Of a stretch of 64,000 bases of DNA, positions 36,292 through 43,758 are shown in pieces. Below the pieces are notes generated by a model. It had not been told where the DNA came from. It ran no database searches and worked only from the letters and a program-made list of their open reading frames with translations. Location: positions 62,001 through 126,000 of IMG/VR virus record IMGVR_UViG_3300036770_003984. One strand, given 5' to 3'. Made by a program: the position numbers and the translations under genes. Numbering within the stretch: position 1 is the first letter of the stretch; every line of letters begins with the position of its first letter. The stretch is from a virus.

Positions 36292-37125
36292 ATGAAAAAC
36301 ACAAAAATTTACAATGAATTGGTTCAAAAGATGAGAACCTTCTTCCAAGCTAAAGGTTTCTTGGAAGTTCCAGTACAATCAAGACTATCTATCTTAGCCG
36401 CATGTGAAAATCCACATAGCATCACAACATTTGAGTATTCTAATGAGGTTTGGCCATTGCCGCAGACTGGACAGATGTGGCTTGAGTACGAATTATTGAA
36501 AAATCCTGAATATCCTGGAGTATATTGTATCTCAACATCATATAGACAAGAAAAAACACCAATTCTTGGTAGACACGACCTAATTTTCCCTATGTTTGAA
36601 GTTGAGACTAAAGGTACGAAAGAAGATATGGTTAAACTTCAAGCTGAAATGTTGGAATATCTTGGTTTTAACACACCAAAAGTTGTTGATTATAACCAGC
36701 TATGTGAACATTATGGAACAGAAATCCTTGAAGCCGAACACGAAACAAAAATGTGGAATGAAATCGGTGATTCAATATCCCTACAAAACTTCCCATTGAG
36801 AACCAACCCATTCTGGAATATGCAAAAAGGTGAAGGTGACAAATTCAATAAGGTTGACGTAATATTATTTGGTCAAGAGACTATTGGTTCAGCAGAACGT
36901 AGTTGTGATAAAGACGCAATGAGAGAAATGTTCTACACCATTGAAGGTGGAAACTACGCTGGAAAACTTTTTGAATTATTTGGTAAGGAAAGAGTAGAAA
37001 AAGATTTGGAAGATTTCTTATCTTTGGACTTCTTCCCAAGATTTGGTTGGGGTTGTGGTATGACCAGATTGGCAAGAGCATATGAACTTAATCTTCAAAA
37101 AAAACTTAGTCTAGACATCGCTTAA
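36292..37125 (+). CDS. class II aminoacyl-tRNA-synthetase core, AsnRS/AsnA-like
   Basis: 277 residues, only the catalytic core. Motif 2 is visible as VYCISTSYRQEKTPILGRHD, LIFPMFEVE (FRxE-like with YRQE), and motif 3 as RFGWGCGMTRLARA near residues 254-267. No N-terminal anticodon-binding OB fold. The sequence is closest to Asp/AsnRS cores and to AsnRS-related asparagine synthetases of archaea, NCBI-type label: amino acid-tRNA ligase-related protein. It might activate an amino acid for tRNA or for another acceptor. A leader peptide and terminator precede it. Next gene starts 3 bases later. Confidence 0.75.
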   Translation: MKNTKIYNELVQKMRTFFQAKGFLEVPVQSRLSILAACENPHSITTFEYSNEVWPLPQTGQMWLEYELLKNPEYPGVYCISTSYRQEKTPILGRHDLIFPMFEVETKGTKEDMVKLQAEMLEYLGFNTPKVVDYNQLCEHYGTEILEAEHETKMWNEIGDSISLQNFPLRTNPFWNMQKGEGDKFNKVDVILFGQETIGSAERSCDKDAMREMFYTIEGGNYAGKLFELFGKERVEKDLEDFLSLDFFPRFGWGCGMTRLARAYELNLQKKLSLDIA

Positions 37126-37127
37126 TT

Positions 37128-37313
37128 ATGGCAAAAAAACAAAATCCTGAACCCATTAATACTGAAACTACTAAATACGAGGTTGTTGTTGATGGGGATG
37201 ATATTATTCAAATATGGAAATACGACAAAAGAATTAGTAAAACACCATATGAGATAGAAAATATATATAAAGGAGAACCAAAATTTAATAAATTAAAAAA
37301 GGGGTCGAAATAG
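37128..37313 (+). CDS. hypothetical protein, 61 aa
   Basis: MAKKQNPEPINTETTKYEVV, then VDGDDIIQIWKYDKRISKTP, a small beta-containing charged protein directly downstream of the AsnRS-like gene and ending at a terminator. Function unknown; may be co-regulated with the synthetase-like gene. Confidence 0.6.
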   Translation: MAKKQNPEPINTETTKYEVVVDGDDIIQIWKYDKRISKTPYEIENIYKGEPKFNKLKKGSK

Positions 37314-37318
37314 ACCCC
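37301..37318. terminator. bidirectional terminator
   Basis: GGGGTC-gaaata-GACCCC flanked by A and T tracts, between convergent genes ending at 37313 (+) and 37327 (-). Confidence 0.75.
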
Positions 37319-37326
37319 CTTTTTTA

Positions 37327-37821
37327 TTATTTATCCCCCTCTTGATATTTTTCATTATTAATTTCTTTAAGGTTATCCTTTATTTTTTTTCCAAAATTAA
37401 TAAGGTCTAATACATGTTTTAGAATTCCTTTACCAAACATAACTTTCCAATTTTCATCAATTGATTTAATTTCAGCATAAATCAGCCCCAAACTCATAAT
37501 TTTTGTTGACAGATGTTGTATTGGTATAAAATATTTAACAAATTCATCTAATAAGAAAACATCCAACATAAACAACAATAATATCAGTGAGGTATAACCA
37601 ATTAATTTTGGAACAAATCCTCTAACAAAAGCTCTTGATGTCCAATTAATTTTGACACCATCTCTACGTTGTTTATTTATCCTACAATAAGCAGTAATTA
37701 TATCAAGTGACACAAACCCTAGCACAACCAATAATATTCCTGCTGCGGGGGCAAAAAAGGTTAGAATCGATATTAATAACCCAAACAACCCATCTTTAAA
37801 CGACTCAAACAAATGCTTCAT
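37327..37821 (-). CDS. holin-family membrane protein
   Basis: 164 residues. MKHLFESFKDGLFGLLISIL, FFAPAAGILLVVLGFVSLDI, TAYCRINK, then KLIGYTSLILLLFMLDVFLL and a polar, basic C-terminus (KHVLDLINFGKKIKDNLKEI). Three or four membrane segments with a DIITAY motif are typical of a phage holin family common in Bacteroidota phages. It would permeabilise the inner membrane to release the endolysin encoded 100 bases away on the opposite strand. Confidence 0.65.
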   Translation of the reverse strand: MKHLFESFKDGLFGLLISILTFFAPAAGILLVVLGFVSLDIITAYCRINKQRRDGVKINWTSRAFVRGFVPKLIGYTSLILLLFMLDVFLLDEFVKYFIPIQHLSTKIMSLGLIYAEIKSIDENWKVMFGKGILKHVLDLINFGKKIKDNLKEINNEKYQEGDK

Positions 37822-37898
37822 ATATATTTTTTGTTTTAAAAGTAAATAGTTTTTATTAAATTTAACAATTATAAATATCTAAATTCGAATAAAAGTTG

Positions 37899-37906
37899 GT
37901 ATTTAT
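37899..37906 (+). promoter_or_regulatory. octamer-like promoter candidate GTATTTAT
   Basis: Eighteen bases before ATG 37925, in the context TTGGTATTTATATAAAA. Drives the endolysin gene. Confidence 0.4.
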
Positions 37907-37924
37907 ATAAAAAACTATTATACT

Positions 37925-38725
37925 ATGTTAAAAATTGGATCAAAAGGAAATTTGGTTAAACTCCTACAAGAAAAATTAGGAATAACCGCTGATGGTGATT
38001 TCGGACCTAAAACCGAACAAGCATTAAAAGAATGGCAATCTAAGAATGGTTTGGTTGCTGATGGTATTGCAGGTCAAGTGACTTTGGGTAAAATGGGAAT
38101 TGAACTACCCACAGTCAAAAAAGAACCATTAAAATTGGATAAACTTAAAGGTCACGTACCACAAAATGTGATTGATGAAATTAGTTTAATTGCTGAAAAA
38201 TTTAACATCATCACAAATCTTCGTTTAGCACATTTCTTAGCTCAATGTTCTCACGAATCGGGTAATTTTAAAATCCTTACAGAAAATTTAAATTATTCAA
38301 AAGATGGTTTGATTAAAATCTTTGGAGGATATTTTGCTGGTAACTTGGCTGAATCTTATGCACACCAACCTGAAAAGATTGCTTCTCGTGTTTATGGAAG
38401 TAGAATGGGAAATGGTGATGAAGCATCAAAAGAAGGATGGAAATTCAGAGGTCGTGGTTATATCCAACTTACTGGTAAACAAAATTATGAAATCTTCTCA
38501 AAATTCATTGGTGAAGATTGTGTCGCAAATCCTGATTTAGTTGCTACAAAGTACCCACTTGGTTCGGCAGCATTCTTTTTCAATAATGTAGGTCTTTGGC
38601 CTATGTGTGATGAAGGTTCAACTGATGATGTTGTAACAAAAGTAACAAGAAGAGTGAATGGTGGTACAAATGGTTTAGCACATCGTTTACAAGAATTCAA
38701 AAAATTTAATAGTTTATTATCTTAA
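37925..38725 (+). CDS. endolysin: PG_binding_1 plus GH19 chitinase/lysozyme-like domain
   Basis: 266 residues. Residues 1-60 are a peptidoglycan-binding repeat (LKIGSKGNLVKLLQEKLG, ADGDFGPKTEQALKEW). Residues about 75-265 are a GH19-type domain: FLAQCSHESGNFKILTENLN (catalytic Glu), FRGRGYIQLTGKQNY, and NVGLWPMCDEG, RRVNGGTNGLAHR. It cleaves peptidoglycan glycan strands at the end of infection. No signal peptide, so it needs the holin. Followed by a terminator. No N-terminal tag, unlike the virion-type lysin at 29122. Confidence 0.9.
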   Translation: MLKIGSKGNLVKLLQEKLGITADGDFGPKTEQALKEWQSKNGLVADGIAGQVTLGKMGIELPTVKKEPLKLDKLKGHVPQNVIDEISLIAEKFNIITNLRLAHFLAQCSHESGNFKILTENLNYSKDGLIKIFGGYFAGNLAESYAHQPEKIASRVYGSRMGNGDEASKEGWKFRGRGYIQLTGKQNYEIFSKFIGEDCVANPDLVATKYPLGSAAFFFNNVGLWPMCDEGSTDDVVTKVTRRVNGGTNGLAHRLQEFKKFNSLLS

Positions 38726-38729
38726 AAAA

Positions 38730-38755
38730 AAAACCAATAAAATGGGTTTTTTTTT
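38730..38755 (+). terminator. intrinsic terminator after endolysin gene
   Basis: AAAAAACC-aataaaat-GGGTTTTTTTT, 5 bases after the stop. Confidence 0.7.
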
Positions 38756-38802
38756 ATTTATATTGATATTTATTGTATAAATAAAAAGTCAAAAAAAAAA
38801 CA

Positions 38803-39189
38803 ATGAAAAAGATAGTAAGATTAACCGAATCGGATTTAATTAGATTGGTAAAGAGAGTAATAAATGAACAATCTCAATTTGAGGAAATAACTTTTTGGAA
38901 GTCCCCACAACAAAATGCTACATACGGGGTATATAAAATTAAAAAAGTACAAGCTAATTCTGAACTTTTAGTGATTGACACAACAACAGATGTTCAATTT
39001 TATTTTAATTGTTTAAATAAACAATTCAAACATAAAGGCACTCAAAATATTGTTTTTAATAATGAGTATGCGTCACATTTAGATAATACATATTGTAAAA
39101 ATATTAAACCAACAGTGGTGAATAAAGTAGATTATCAGATATCTCCAAAAATAAATAGGAGTCCAGGTGCAAATGCGGCTATAAGATAA
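38803..39189 (+). CDS. tagged protein, class B tag, 128 aa
   Basis: N-terminus MKKIVRLTESDLIRLVKRVI then NEQ is the best example of tag class B, ending I-N-E. The body is a small beta-rich domain (YGVYKIKKVQANSELLVIDT, DVQFYFNCLNKQF) without recognised motifs. Octamer-like ATATTTAT upstream at about 38765-38772. Probably a packaged or virion-associated protein. Confidence 0.7.
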   Translation: MKKIVRLTESDLIRLVKRVINEQSQFEEITFWKSPQQNATYGVYKIKKVQANSELLVIDTTTDVQFYFNCLNKQFKHKGTQNIVFNNEYASHLDNTYCKNIKPTVVNKVDYQISPKINRSPGANAAIR

Positions 39190-39201
39190 TTTAATTTATA
39201 A

Positions 39202-39230
39202 AAAAACCCCCAATAAAATGGGGGTTTTTT
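39202..39230. terminator. bidirectional terminator
   Basis: AAAAACCCCC-aataaaat-GGGGGTTTTTT between the convergent 128-residue gene and the phosphoesterase gene. Confidence 0.8.
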
Positions 39231-39948
39231 ATATGAATTCTAATTCATTTGTTGTTGGATTCCAATCAATTGTAAGTGGTTTATTACTATAAACATATTG
39301 TTCATTAAGAACTGATGCGTTGATGTAATGAGTGTCACCATCAAAAGTATATCCATAACCAGTATGAATGTGACCACAAACGTGAATCTTTGGTTTAATT
39401 TCTTTGATTCTATCAGCCAATAGTTCACACCCAAGATGGTCAGTTCTACCAATTACTTTATCTAGATAACCATAAGCTGGTCCGTGAGTGATAAGGATGT
39501 CAGTATCAGTTGGAATATTATTCCATCTGCGTTTTAGTTCCTCACCTTTTCTTGGTAGATTAAATGCCCAATCAAAGAATTCTGGTTGCCAAGGGCTTCC
39601 ATAGATTTTAATAGGGGGCTCGTTACCAATTTCGATTTCGACTAAATTGTCTCTAAGGTATTCAAAGTTCTTATAGCTGTTTAATATTTCTTCGGTACGT
39701 CTAGGTATTAGAACACTCTTATGAACAAAGAATGGTTCTCTATCTATAAAACCCCAATCGTGATTACCAGCAATGAATACTTTGAAATCGTAATCCAATC
39801 CATCAAACCATTGACAGAAATCTTGTATCTCGTGATTATAACCCATTGAAGACATATCTCCAGCATGAATTAAAAGATTACCTCCAGGTAAATCCTTCTC
39901 GATTAATTTATGTTTGCTATGTGTATCTGATATAAATGTGATTTTCAT
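39229..39948 (-). CDS. calcineurin-like metallophosphoesterase
   Basis: 239 residues with the full motif set: FISDTHSKH (D-x-H), LIHAGDMSSMGYN (GD), VFIAGNHDWGF (GNHD/E), LITHGPAYGYLD (H), VCGHIHTGYGY (GHxH). These residues bind two metals. Family members hydrolyse phosphoesters in cyclic nucleotides, RNA caps or phosphoproteins; substrate here unknown. Similar proteins occur in large phages. No signal peptide. Confidence 0.85.
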   Translation of the reverse strand: MKITFISDTHSKHKLIEKDLPGGNLLIHAGDMSSMGYNHEIQDFCQWFDGLDYDFKVFIAGNHDWGFIDREPFFVHKSVLIPRRTEEILNSYKNFEYLRDNLVEIEIGNEPPIKIYGSPWQPEFFDWAFNLPRKGEELKRRWNNIPTDTDILITHGPAYGYLDKVIGRTDHLGCELLADRIKEIKPKIHVCGHIHTGYGYTFDGDTHYINASVLNEQYVYSNKPLTIDWNPTTNELEFI

Positions 39949-39967
39949 TGTAAACTAGTTTAAAAAA

Positions 39968-40525
39968 TTAATCCCACCAACCTCTAAGTCCTGAACCATC
40001 AAATATGTCATCCCAATTCCCTTCATTTTCATAAACACTTGGATGTTGACCTTTCAATATTTCCCAAAGTTCATTCCATTCTATTTCTTCAAGTTCTCTA
40101 ATTCTAGCAAAATATCTATTTTTGAACTCTTTTTCTTCTTCAGAATCTTTATCAACCATTTCCAAGAAACCTGGTTTATCTTCAAGAGGTATAAAATCAT
40201 AATTAAACCCACTTAAACCTCTTCCCATTTCCGCTTCTACGATATCAAAATATCTATCTTCTCTAATGTTTTTAATTATCTCAGTAGCACGTCTCATTTT
40301 AGCTACTTTCTTCATTCTACTATGTTGAATTTCAATACCTCTCTTTTCAACACCATTAGCGATATCATCAACACCAATTTCAATGAAGTCTAATGTACCA
40401 CTATAGTCCCACCAATGATGATTCCACAGAGCTTTTCTGAATTTGTATATATTCCTAAAGAAATTAGGTAAATCTCGCATTAAAAATCGTTTGGTTCTAC
40501 CAAACCAAGTATATGAGTAAGACAT
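39968..40525 (-). CDS. hypothetical protein, 185 aa
   Basis: MSYSYTWFGRTKRFLMRDLP, aromatic and basic at the start, with FRKALWNHHWWDYSGTLDFI and a conserved-looking C-terminus DDIFDGSGLRGWWD. WHWWDYxGTLxFI is a phrase I have seen in phage proteins of unknown function. Soluble. 19 bases downstream of the phosphoesterase gene start region. Confidence 0.6.
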   Translation of the reverse strand: MSYSYTWFGRTKRFLMRDLPNFFRNIYKFRKALWNHHWWDYSGTLDFIEIGVDDIANGVEKRGIEIQHSRMKKVAKMRRATEIIKNIREDRYFDIVEAEMGRGLSGFNYDFIPLEDKPGFLEMVDKDSEEEKEFKNRYFARIRELEEIEWNELWEILKGQHPSVYENEGNWDDIFDGSGLRGWWD

Positions 40526-40541
40526 TTTGAATATTTTTTAT

Positions 40542-40832
40542 TTAGAACAAAAAAATTTGAGAGAATTTTGAAAAAAATGATTTGCTTTTTCTCAATTTAT
40601 ATGATTTTGATTTAGTTTCCTTATCAAAGTTACTAGTTAAAGTAGTTTTACTAACTTCACTTATATCTTTACCCCATTTTTTGAGAAAAAGTTCAAAAAG
40701 TTTTCTTGTAGTTTCAACTTGACTTGGGTTTTCACAAGAATCTAAAACAGTCATAATCCAAGCGTACTGATTGTATGGTCCTTTTCTGTTCATAATGACT
40801 ATAAGTTTAATGGGTGAGTTAATAATCATCAC
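40542..40832 (-). CDS. hypothetical basic protein, about 83-96 aa
   Basis: The internal start MNRKGPYNQYAWIMTVLDSC (ATG about 40793) is likelier than the first Met. CENPSQVETTRKLFELFLKK is helical, followed by a Lys/Ser-rich tail with several Phe. Function unknown. Confidence 0.55.
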   Translation of the reverse strand: MMIINSPIKLIVIMNRKGPYNQYAWIMTVLDSCENPSQVETTRKLFELFLKKWGKDISEVSKTTLTSNFDKETKSKSYKLRKSKSFFSKFSQIFLF

Positions 40833-40863
40833 AAAAGTATGAAAAGAAATCCAAAGTAAAAAA

Positions 40864-41328
40864 TTATTTGATATAAAAATCCAAAAATTTTTTCACAACT
40901 AGATTAAGAGGATGTTCAATTTCATTTCTATGAATTTCCATTTGATTTGACATTTCATTTTCATAAAACTCTCTGTCAGAATCAGTTTCAGCAGTTTGTA
41001 TCAGATTATTTAATTTTTTAAATCCACCAATTTGAAGTATCTTATATATTTTGGGGTCATACTTCAGAAAATTAACAATCTCTTCCTTTAATACTTTTTT
41101 ATTATTAAGATATCTAAAATACTCTTCAACCTCAACACCATATACATCTTTATATTTTCCTAAAATATCAATTTTATTTCCTCTACCATCAGTTAGGTTG
41201 TGATATAAAAGGTCATTACTGACATTAAAAATTGTTTTAAGGTATTCAAATAATTCTTGGTTAACATCACCATAATGTTTGTTAAGGATTCTTCTTTTTT
41301 CGTTTTCCGAAATTATTATTTTTTTCAT
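40864..41328 (-). CDS. tagged hypothetical protein, 154 aa
   Basis: MKKIIISENEKRRILNKHYG combines the IIISEN start of class A with the EKRRILxKH of class C tags. The remainder is helical (ELFEYLKTIFNVSNDLLYHN, KEEIVNFLKYDPKIYKILQI). No enzyme motif. An octamer lies upstream at about 41352 on the minus strand. Confidence 0.65.
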   Translation of the reverse strand: MKKIIISENEKRRILNKHYGDVNQELFEYLKTIFNVSNDLLYHNLTDGRGNKIDILGKYKDVYGVEVEEYFRYLNNKKVLKEEIVNFLKYDPKIYKILQIGGFKKLNNLIQTAETDSDREFYENEMSNQMEIHRNEIEHPLNLVVKKFLDFYIK

Positions 41329-41370
41329 AATAAAATTGATTATCTATTTAAATATAAATATTTTTGGTTA

Positions 41371-41649
41371 ATGAAAAAATGTCTAACACTATTAATGAAT
41401 AAAGTTTTAATTGAAGAACTTGAAAACCTATATGGTAAAGGAAGTAATATTGAAATTAGTTCAATAGTTGTCGCATCAAGACAGAATGAAACAATAATAA
41501 GTTATAAATTATTTTATACCAATCAAGAATATTTGTTAGAAACAATGAATGTTGGGTCTGATTTTTTATTGGAAAAATGTTGGGAGTTAATGGGTTATCC
41601 AAAAACAAAATTAATTTTAGCTTGTTCAATGCAAATGGTTGATTTATAA
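41371..41649 (+). CDS. hypothetical protein, 92 aa
   Basis: Start chosen at ATG 41371 (MKKCLTLLMNKVLIEELENL), because the longer frame runs back through a divergent promoter. Contains GKGSNIEISSIVVASRQNET and WELMGYPKTKLILACSMQM. Function unknown; precedes the FKBP gene by 35 bases. Confidence 0.55.
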   Translation: MKKCLTLLMNKVLIEELENLYGKGSNIEISSIVVASRQNETIISYKLFYTNQEYLLETMNVGSDFLLEKCWELMGYPKTKLILACSMQMVDL

Positions 41650-41684
41650 AAAAAATAAAATTATTATTAAATAAAAATTACAAA

Positions 41685-42113
41685 ATGAAAAGAGTAAAAA
41701 ATGGTGACACCGTTATAGTCAATTACACAGGTAAACTCGTTGATGGTACTGTATTTGATTCTTCATTAAATGAAGGTCGTGAACCTTTAAAATCAACTTT
41801 GGGTGAAGGTCAATTAATCCCTGGATTTGAAATTGGTCTTATTGATATGATTATTGGTGAGAAAAAAACAATTGAAATTGAGGCCGAGAACGCTTATGGA
41901 TATCATAATCCAAATATGATAACAACTGTAAATAAATCTCAATTTCCACCTGATGTTAAAGTTGGTGAAACTATGCAGGGTATGACAGAAAGAGGTCCTA
42001 TTGTTGTAAAAGTTATTGATGTTTTGGAAGATACAATCACTATTGATGCTAACCACCCATTGGTTGACCAAAAATTAATCTTTGAATTGGAACTCCTTGA
42101 AATTGTAGAATAA
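41685..42113 (+). CDS. FKBP-type peptidyl-prolyl isomerase, SlyD-like
   Basis: 142 residues. VIVNYTGKLVDGTVFDSSLN, EPLKSTLGEGQLIPGFEIGL are the FKBP core; EAENAYGYHNPNMITTVNKS opens the insert-in-flap chaperone domain; DANHPLVDQKLIFELELLEI closes the fold. It lacks the His-rich tail of SlyD. It should accelerate proline isomerisation and aid folding in the cytoplasm, together with the phage DnaK. Isolated on the plus strand, convergent with the next gene. Confidence 0.9.
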   Translation: MKRVKNGDTVIVNYTGKLVDGTVFDSSLNEGREPLKSTLGEGQLIPGFEIGLIDMIIGEKKTIEIEAENAYGYHNPNMITTVNKSQFPPDVKVGETMQGMTERGPIVVKVIDVLEDTITIDANHPLVDQKLIFELELLEIVE

Positions 42114-42115
42114 TT

Positions 42116-42508
42116 TTATTCGTACAAAACTTTGTTTTTTTGGGGAAATTGGAACTCAAATTTTTTAACTAATGCTCCTGATTTTGCGTTTGCTTCATCT
42201 TCATTTCTGCCACCAATTTGTTTTCCGATTTCCCTATTTAAATTATTTATTTGATATTCATGAACCCATTCATGTGCAATAGTCCTCAAAATATCACGAT
42301 TAAGTCTATTATTGGTTAATACATTTATAATATTATGTTTAGGTATAGAATTTCCTGTTGTCATATTTGGTACTCTTTCAGATAAACAACAAATTATTAT
42401 ATCATTTTTCAAAGGTATTTCTTGATGTAAGAATTTTATAAAATCCTTAATTAAATTGTAGTCTTCTTTTCTAAGACTTTTGTCACTTTTAATTAATCTA
42501 ACTTTCAT
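42116..42508 (-). CDS. small HExxH putative metallopeptidase, 130 aa
   Basis: ILRTIAHEWVHEYQINNLNR carries HExxH at about residues 79-83, and NEDEANAKSGALVKKF downstream could give the third ligand (Glu). The N-terminal half lacks a signal. The pattern resembles the protein at 55792 (HEYTHSVQD...EIEAYA), so the two may be paralogous small gluzincins. Peptidase activity is not established. Confidence 0.6.
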   Translation of the reverse strand: MKVRLIKSDKSLRKEDYNLIKDFIKFLHQEIPLKNDIIICCLSERVPNMTTGNSIPKHNIINVLTNNRLNRDILRTIAHEWVHEYQINNLNREIGKQIGGRNEDEANAKSGALVKKFEFQFPQKNKVLYE

Positions 42509-42838
42509 TTATCCTATACAAAAACTTTTATTATCCAAAGAATGTATATTTTTATCTTTATATGTAGCAACAAGTGGTAATCCACCTTTACCACACTTCA
42601 TAATTGCATTTTTATTAATATCTTTTATAATTTTTTCTTTTTGGTCAGTTGTTAAAGTTGTACTTTGTGATTGAGGTGTTGGGGTACTAACTTGCGTTTG
42701 ACCTGATTGTGATGGGGTAGCTTGGGTTTCACTTGATGTAGTACCTGTTTGGACTACCCCACTATTTACTTGTTCTCTCAAGTACTTTTGTTCTAAGAGA
42801 ATGTTAGCTAACTTAATATTTTTTAATTTGTTGTTCAT
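42509..42838 (-). CDS. tagged small protein, 109 aa
   Basis: Start chosen at ATG 42838 (MNNKLKNIKLANILLEQKYL), giving an amphipathic tag with LLEQ and LREQ sites. A Gln/Thr/Ser-rich linker (about residues 30-65) leads to DINKNAIMKCGKGGLPLVAT, a short domain with two Cys. Stop abuts the next gene's start. Possible virion cargo; function unknown. Confidence 0.6.
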   Translation of the reverse strand: MNNKLKNIKLANILLEQKYLREQVNSGVVQTGTTSSETQATPSQSGQTQVSTPTPQSQSTTLTTDQKEKIIKDINKNAIMKCGKGGLPLVATYKDKNIHSLDNKSFCIG

Positions 42839-42860
42839 TTGAATATATTTCAATCTTAAT

Positions 42861-43046
42861 TTAATTAAATAAATTCTTGACTTTGTTCATTATTTCAACT
42901 TGTTTTCTTTCCAACATCATAATTTTATTAGTTATGGTCTTATCATTGTCCATATTTTGACTTTTTAACAAACTAATTTCGTTAAATAATTTTGTATGTT
43001 CATTCAATAACTGACCATAAAGCTGTCCTTTTTGTTCTTCTCTCAT
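42861..43046 (-). CDS. coiled-coil protein, 61 aa
   Basis: MREEQKGQLYGQLLNEHTKL continues as one long amphipathic helix (EISLLKSQNMDNDKTITNKI). Likely a small coiled-coil. TATTTATG, an octamer-like box, directly overlaps its start codon. Confidence 0.55.
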   Translation of the reverse strand: MREEQKGQLYGQLLNEHTKLFNEISLLKSQNMDNDKTITNKIMMLERKQVEIMNKVKNLFN

Positions 43047-43053
43047 AAATAGT

Positions 43054-43653
43054 TTAAATTTGAATTGTTTTATTTTTTAATGTTAATTTTATCGTATCAT
43101 CGTAAGTATATAATTGATACATCTCAATAATTTTACCAATGTGTTCCCAATAACCAATTCCCCCATAACCCGTACAATTATTAACCCAATATTTCCAAGG
43201 TTTTCCAACTGCTTGTGGATAAAATTTTTTAAGAAATAAGGCATGGTCTTCAAAAGAATCTTCAAAACTTTTATATTTTCTCCATTTCACACCAGATTCA
43301 GTTTGGAAATAATCCCCAGCATATAATTCCTTATAATATTTCATACCAAATAAGTTATTGGCCAAAACACCTAAATCAGATTTTCCACCTCCACTCTCAG
43401 CAATTGCTTGTGCAAATTGAATACTTACAGGAATACCATATTCTAGATGATGAAATATTGCGATTTCTTGATACTTCTCACAAAATTCAACAAATGGGTG
43501 GTTAGTATTATTTTTTTGGTTGTACGTGACAAATTTTGCAATTTTTTTATTATCGGCATTAGGTGATAAAAAACTTGTTTCTCTCTTTATTATCTGATTC
43601 TTATGTCCACATACTAAACACCATAAAAATAATACAATTAATAATTTTTTCAT
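43054..43653 (-). CDS. exported GH73-type glucosaminidase
   Basis: 199 residues with an N-terminal signal sequence (MKKLLIVLFLWCLVCGHK). GIPVSIQFAQAIAESGGGKS (catalytic Glu), LGVLANNLFGMKYYKELYAG, WRKYKSFEDSFEDHALFLKK and GYGGIGYWEHIGKIIEMYQL are typical of GH73 (beta-N-acetylglucosaminidase) peptidoglycan hydrolases. It would act in the periplasm of the infected cell or as a tail-associated enzyme. Adds a third glycan-cleaving enzyme to the window. Confidence 0.85.
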   Translation of the reverse strand: MKKLLIVLFLWCLVCGHKNQIIKRETSFLSPNADNKKIAKFVTYNQKNNTNHPFVEFCEKYQEIAIFHHLEYGIPVSIQFAQAIAESGGGKSDLGVLANNLFGMKYYKELYAGDYFQTESGVKWRKYKSFEDSFEDHALFLKKFYPQAVGKPWKYWVNNCTGYGGIGYWEHIGKIIEMYQLYTYDDTIKLTLKNKTIQI

Positions 43654-43758
43654 ACTTGTTTTTTTATAAAAATATATCCAACACTATATAATAAGTATTA
43701 GTGTTGGAAAAGAAAGACAAAAGTTGGGGATGTGAGTTTAAATTAAAAAAGTATATGT

